Positions 4,937 to 8,166 of a DNA stretch of 8,166 nucleotides are shown here, piece after piece; the stretch's first letter is position 1, and the number at the start of each line of letters is the position of its first letter. Source of the DNA: Bacteriovoracaceae bacterium (GTDB taxonomy: Bacteria; Bdellovibrionota; UBA1018). A program made the translations under genes and the position numbers. Location of the stretch: contig JAHFAC010000070.1 of assembly GCA_023250755.1 (NCBI GenBank), forward strand, positions 1 through 8,166. Reading direction: 5' to 3'. The notes below the pieces were generated by a model that made no database searches, was not told the origin of the DNA, and saw only the letters and a program-made list of their open reading frames with translations.

Positions 4937-6541
4937 GTGACCCCTTCAGTTGTTCCTTTGCTCATTGCTTTGGTGGCTTTTAAAGTTCTGAGCCCAGCTT
5001 TCAGTTGGTCTGACGATTCAAGTCAGAGTCCTAGGTTGGATGGACGTTTTGGCGAAGTCATGCTGATGAATAAAAATTCAGATTCGCTTATCATGAAGCG
5101 AAAACTGATCCGCTCAGCCAAAAAATCCATTGATATGTCCTATTTCATTGTCGAGGATGATCCAACTTCTGCTTTGATATTTCAGGATGTTCTAGAAAAA
5201 ATCGAGAAGAATAGAAAAATCAAGGTTCGAATTCTGGTTGATTATTTCATGAGCCAAAATCAGATCCCGGCTCTCTTGATGTTGAGTCGACAGGATCGAA
5301 TTCAGGTGAGGCGGTTTCGGCCCCCTAGTCCTGAGTTGATTCGTCGATTAGAGGCGCAGAACATCAATCCCAAAGCGTTTCTTCTCGGTTTGATATTTCA
5401 GAATAAAGAGAAACTTTTGCTTTCAGTGCGGAGTTCCCCGTTTTTTAAATTGATTTCTGACCATAAGACGAGTGGGAAGTGGTGTCCTGGTGACATCCTT
5501 GAATTGCTAGTCAAGCTTTACCAGGAGATGAGAGATCCAGAGTTAGAAAAGGCATTAACGCAGTTTTTGATGCGGACTCATCATAAGCTCTTGGTGGTAG
5601 ATGGGAGTCGATTTTTGATGGGGGGGCGTAACATCAGCGACGAGTATCACTCTAATTTCGGAGATGGGTTGATTCAGCCTCCACGGTATTCATTTCAAGA
5701 TACGGATGTATCGGGCATAGAGTTAAATGGTAGTTCTCAGCAAGAGTCTTTCAACAGACTCTGGAGAAGTGAACTCTCGGTTCTGGTCAACGAGTCCTAC
5801 CTGGACGAGAAATTTGAAAATAAAAATTCAATTTTACCGGATGCCCTTCCAGAAGAAGAGCTGAATAAGAGAGCCAGACGTGCTGCCCATTTAGAAAGGT
5901 TGGATCTGTCTCAGGATGCATATCGAGTGTTGAGTCCCCTTTCAGGAAAATTAGTGGAGAATGTAGGTTTTACGATTCCTGAAAATAAATCAATTACCCA
6001 AGCCTATGCTGATTTGATCAGCGCTGCAAAAACACGAGTTGATATCGTTACAGCTTATTTTTATATTGATGATCAGATCAATGATCCTGCCCTGAGACGA
6101 ATTTACGATGAGGTCGTGGCAGCGAGTCGTCGGGGAGTCAAGGTTCAGGTTTTTACTAATTCGCCCAGCACGACGGATCTCAAAATTGTGAATCGCTTAG
6201 CGTATCGAAATTATACGGCACTGAGCCAGGCGGGGGTTCAGATTTTTGAATTGGCACCTGGGCAAGGGTCTCTCCATACCAAGACAATGGCCATTGACGA
6301 TGCGATTCTTGCTGTAGGATCCTTTAATCTGGATCCGCGAAGTCACTCCTTTGATACGAATAACGTAATTCTACTGAAAGATGAATCGGGCGGGTTGGTC
6401 CAGGCTTTTCGGAAATATCGAGTCGAGGGGACGGATTCGCTTCATTGGTTGAGCCCCGATCCAGAGCAGATGCGGAAATTTATGACGGATTTCTTAAACA
6501 TTCGCGATGAGTGGCTCGATCTTTTCAAAAAAATGATCTAA
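4937..6541 (+). CDS. Phospholipase D / cardiolipin synthase-like protein with two HKD motifs
   Basis: This 534-residue protein belongs to the PLD superfamily, which forms a covalent phosphohistidine intermediate and either hydrolyses phosphodiesters or transfers phosphatidyl groups, as in cardiolipin synthesis. Both motifs are complete: HHKLLVVD with GGRN (H215, K217, D222, N232) and HTKTMAID with GSFN (H447, K449, D454, N464). The segment SLIMKRKLIRSAKKSIDMSYFIVEDD (50-75) and DPRSHSFDTNN after motif 2 resemble ClsC/YmdC-type cardiolipin synthases. About 80 residues (roughly 130-210) separate the VRRFRPP strand from motif 1 and look longer than usual. The N-terminus (VVPLLIALVAFKVLSPAFS) reads as a signal peptide cut near residue 23, or an anchor, although the n-region lacks a basic residue. 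Periplasmic or inner-membrane location is inferred. Translation starts at GTG. Short distance to the barrel gene suggests co-transcription and an envelope role. Lipid synthase, secreted phospholipase and nuclease-type activities cannot be separated by sequence alone. Confidence 0.87.
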   Translation: MTPSVVPLLIALVAFKVLSPAFSWSDDSSQSPRLDGRFGEVMLMNKNSDSLIMKRKLIRSAKKSIDMSYFIVEDDPTSALIFQDVLEKIEKNRKIKVRILVDYFMSQNQIPALLMLSRQDRIQVRRFRPPSPELIRRLEAQNINPKAFLLGLIFQNKEKLLLSVRSSPFFKLISDHKTSGKWCPGDILELLVKLYQEMRDPELEKALTQFLMRTHHKLLVVDGSRFLMGGRNISDEYHSNFGDGLIQPPRYSFQDTDVSGIELNGSSQQESFNRLWRSELSVLVNESYLDEKFENKNSILPDALPEEELNKRARRAAHLERLDLSQDAYRVLSPLSGKLVENVGFTIPENKSITQAYADLISAAKTRVDIVTAYFYIDDQINDPALRRIYDEVVAASRRGVKVQVFTNSPSTTDLKIVNRLAYRNYTALSQAGVQIFELAPGQGSLHTKTMAIDDAILAVGSFNLDPRSHSFDTNNVILLKDESGGLVQAFRKYRVEGTDSLHWLSPDPEQMRKFMTDFLNIRDEWLDLFKKMI

Positions 6542-6617
6542 CTTCCATGTCTGTAAATTTTTAAAATCAACGCAACGAGTCTAGTCCTGCTGGCTTCGTA
6601 TTCCTTTGGCATTTCCC

Positions 6618-6647
6618 TTGGGATTTTGAGGATCCTTGGTCTATGAT
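6618..6647 (+). promoter_or_regulatory. Possible sigma-70-type promoter for the beta-oxidation gene
   Basis: TTGGGA (6618-6623) and TATGAT (6642-6647) match 4/6 and 5/6 of the -35 and -10 consensus, with an 18-bp spacer. A start near 6654 would give a leader of about 48 nt. It sits in the 160-bp gap after the PLD-like gene. No convincing terminator hairpin was seen in that gap. Confidence 0.4.
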
Positions 6648-6701
6648 CGCTTTCCGGGAGATCATCCGAGTGTTTGCAACCCAGAGCTCAGGAGTCAGAC
6701 T

Positions 6702-8166
6702 ATGGAAACTGAAATTTATCGAAAATCTACAGTTCACGAGAATGAGTCCATGACCGAGAAAACAAGCCAAGTCGCAGGTAAGTCGATTTTTAGTTTAGTC
6801 GATTGCTCTGCAACCTGGGGGATCAATCTCTGGAAGGTGATTTTTGATCTTCCGGATGAAAAGGTGAATAAACTCAATCTTGGAGTGATGGAGCAATTTG
6901 GAGACCTGCTGAGCCGTCTCGAAGAAATGGGGAAACAAAATCAAATCGATGTTTTGGTGCTGCTCTCTGGCAAGGCAGGTGGTTTTATTGCCGGGGCAGA
7001 CATCACCATGCTCCAGGCCGCAAAGACAGCTCAAGATGCAGAGCTGCTTTCACAAATGGGGCACAAGCTCATGAATCGCTGGGAAGATCTCCCTTGCCCG
7101 ACCGTGGCTGCTGTGAACGGTGCTGCTTTAGGGGGCGGTCTTGAGTTTTGCTTAGCAAGTTCAGCCATTGTGGTTTCAGCTGATTCTAGTGCAAAGCTTG
7201 GACTGCCAGAGGTGATGCTGGGACTCATTCCTGGAATGGGGGGATGCGTGAGGTTGCCGCGCAAAGTAGGGCTTGCAACTTCTTTAGATCTCATTTTAAC
7301 GGGTAAGACTTTAAGTGGAGAGCGAGCTTTAAAGGCGGGGATGATTGAAGCTTGCCTACCTATGGAAGATTTTGAAAATTCTGTTTTTCGTTGGGCGAAG
7401 GCCAATTTAAACGCTCTTCAGTCGGGCAAGAGGCTCGCCAAGGAGCCCAAGCTGGGTGGGATGGGCGGCGCCTTCGGAACATTCATGGAAAAAACTCCTT
7501 TCGGACGTAAATTGATCTTCACTAAAGCTCGTGAAGGCGTCATGGCGAAAACCAAGGGGCATTATCCCGCTCCACTCGAGGCATTGGACACGATTCAGGA
7601 GATGGGGGGCGCCTATGGCGTAAAGCTTAAGGGTGAAGCGCGTGACCAAGCGCTTGCGCGCGAGGCCAAAGGATTTGGAAAGGTTGCTTCGTCTCAAATC
7701 TCAAAAAATCTGATGAGAATTTTTTTCATGACCGAAGGCGTGAAGAAATCAACAGGTCTCATGGCCGGAAAAGTGTCCACTATTCATTCAGTGAAAAATG
7801 GGGCAGTGCTTGGAGCGGGTGTAATGGGCGGAGGGATTGCGCAGCTCCTGGCAGCTAAAGAAATCCCTGTTCGGATGAAAGATCTTTCAGCGGAGGCTTT
7901 AGCCGCGGGGATATCCGTTGCTTCGAAAATTTTCCAAAAAGAAGTAAAGAAGAAGAAGATTAATTCTCGGACTTATCTTCAAAAATTGAATTTAATCGCC
8001 CCGGTGTTGGATTATTCCGGTTTTCGATCAGCGGACCTGGTGGTGGAGGCCATTGTCGAAAAAATGGAGGTGAAGAAAAAAGCCTTTCAGGAACTCGAAG
8101 GCTATGTGAGAGAAAATTGCATTATTGCCTCCAATACTTCCTCGCTTTCGATTAATGAAATGCAAA
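6702..8166 (+). CDS. fadJ: FadJ/FadB-type multifunctional beta-oxidation protein (enoyl-CoA hydratase / 3-hydroxyacyl-CoA dehydrogenase), 5' part
   Basis: The frame stays open for 488 codons to the right edge, so the C-terminus is missing. Residues about 27-220 form an enoyl-CoA hydratase/isomerase domain. FIAGADI (95-101) and GAALGGGLE (140-148) supply the oxyanion hole, and the two catalytic glutamates are E148 and E170 (LGLPEVMLGLIPGMGG). A linker matching FadJ follows (KTKGHYPAPLEALDTI, 283-298; RIFFMTEGVKK, 339-349). The 3-hydroxyacyl-CoA dehydrogenase NAD domain begins at about 363 with the Rossmann motif VLGAGVMGGGIA (369-380) and reaches SNTSS (477-481). The dehydrogenase catalytic His lies beyond the window. 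The family hydrates trans-2-enoyl-CoA and oxidises the 3-hydroxyacyl-CoA in the cytoplasm, with a thiolase partner (FadI/FadA) often encoded next door, here not visible. The ATG at 6702 has AGGAG (6690-6694) 7 nt upstream. It adds an N-terminal extension of roughly 25 residues compared with E. coli FadJ; the ATG at 6750 is the alternative. FadJ versus FadB is not settled. Confidence 0.92.
   Translation, partial: METEIYRKSTVHENESMTEKTSQVAGKSIFSLVDCSATWGINLWKVIFDLPDEKVNKLNLGVMEQFGDLLSRLEEMGKQNQIDVLVLLSGKAGGFIAGADITMLQAAKTAQDAELLSQMGHKLMNRWEDLPCPTVAAVNGAALGGGLEFCLASSAIVVSADSSAKLGLPEVMLGLIPGMGGCVRLPRKVGLATSLDLILTGKTLSGERALKAGMIEACLPMEDFENSVFRWAKANLNALQSGKRLAKEPKLGGMGGAFGTFMEKTPFGRKLIFTKAREGVMAKTKGHYPAPLEALDTIQEMGGAYGVKLKGEARDQALAREAKGFGKVASSQISKNLMRIFFMTEGVKKSTGLMAGKVSTIHSVKNGAVLGAGVMGGGIAQLLAAKEIPVRMKDLSAEALAAGISVASKIFQKEVKKKKINSRTYLQKLNLIAPVLDYSGFRSADLVVEAIVEKMEVKKKAFQELEGYVRENCIIASNTSSLSINEMQ

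Noticed and set aside
6567..7697. Minus-strand open frames opposite the FadJ-like gene
   Set aside because: They are out-of-frame shadows of a clearly conserved plus-strand gene and have no protein-family features or start signals.

Overview
The window reads as a Gram-negative bacterial chromosome segment of moderate GC, with every supported gene on the plus strand. The mix of genes (class III-type pilin, outer-membrane beta-barrel protein, secreted phospholipase D-like enzyme, FadJ-type beta-oxidation protein) would suit a deltaproteobacterial or Bdellovibrio-like organism. That placement is a guess from gene content, not something the sequence proves.

Left block (1-2862): four tightly packed genes that look like the end of an operon. 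They are the C-terminus of an FAD-dependent oxidoreductase (runs in from the left), a family 4 glycosyltransferase, adenylosuccinate lyase (purB) and a 70-residue protein with a class III (Flp/archaeal-type) prepilin signal. Junctions are a 9-nt gap and two ATGA stop/start overlaps, so translational coupling is likely. purB carries an in-frame TAG at codon 64 although the protein is otherwise intact and has all its signature residues. This is the most surprising coding observation in the window.

Middle block (2863-3499): a 637-bp gene-free stretch. It opens with a long inverted repeat (two 23-nt arms, one mismatch) that overlaps the pilin stop codon and encloses a loop with G-runs of 5, 7 and 5. 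A T-rich stretch with no recognisable gene follows. The last ~130 nt before the next gene contain a perfect 9-bp helix, a second stacked helix, two possible pseudoknot pairings and a ribosome binding site that lies inside a palindrome. It looks like a cis-regulatory RNA and I could not match it to a known class.

Right block (3500-8166): an outer-membrane beta-barrel protein with an unusual charged coiled-coil and low-complexity N-terminal region, then, 54 nt on, an exported phospholipase D/cardiolipin synthase-like protein with two complete HKD motifs. These two probably form one envelope-related transcription unit. After a 160-nt gap with a plausible promoter comes the first 488 codons of a FadJ/FadB-type trifunctional beta-oxidation protein, which runs off the right edge.
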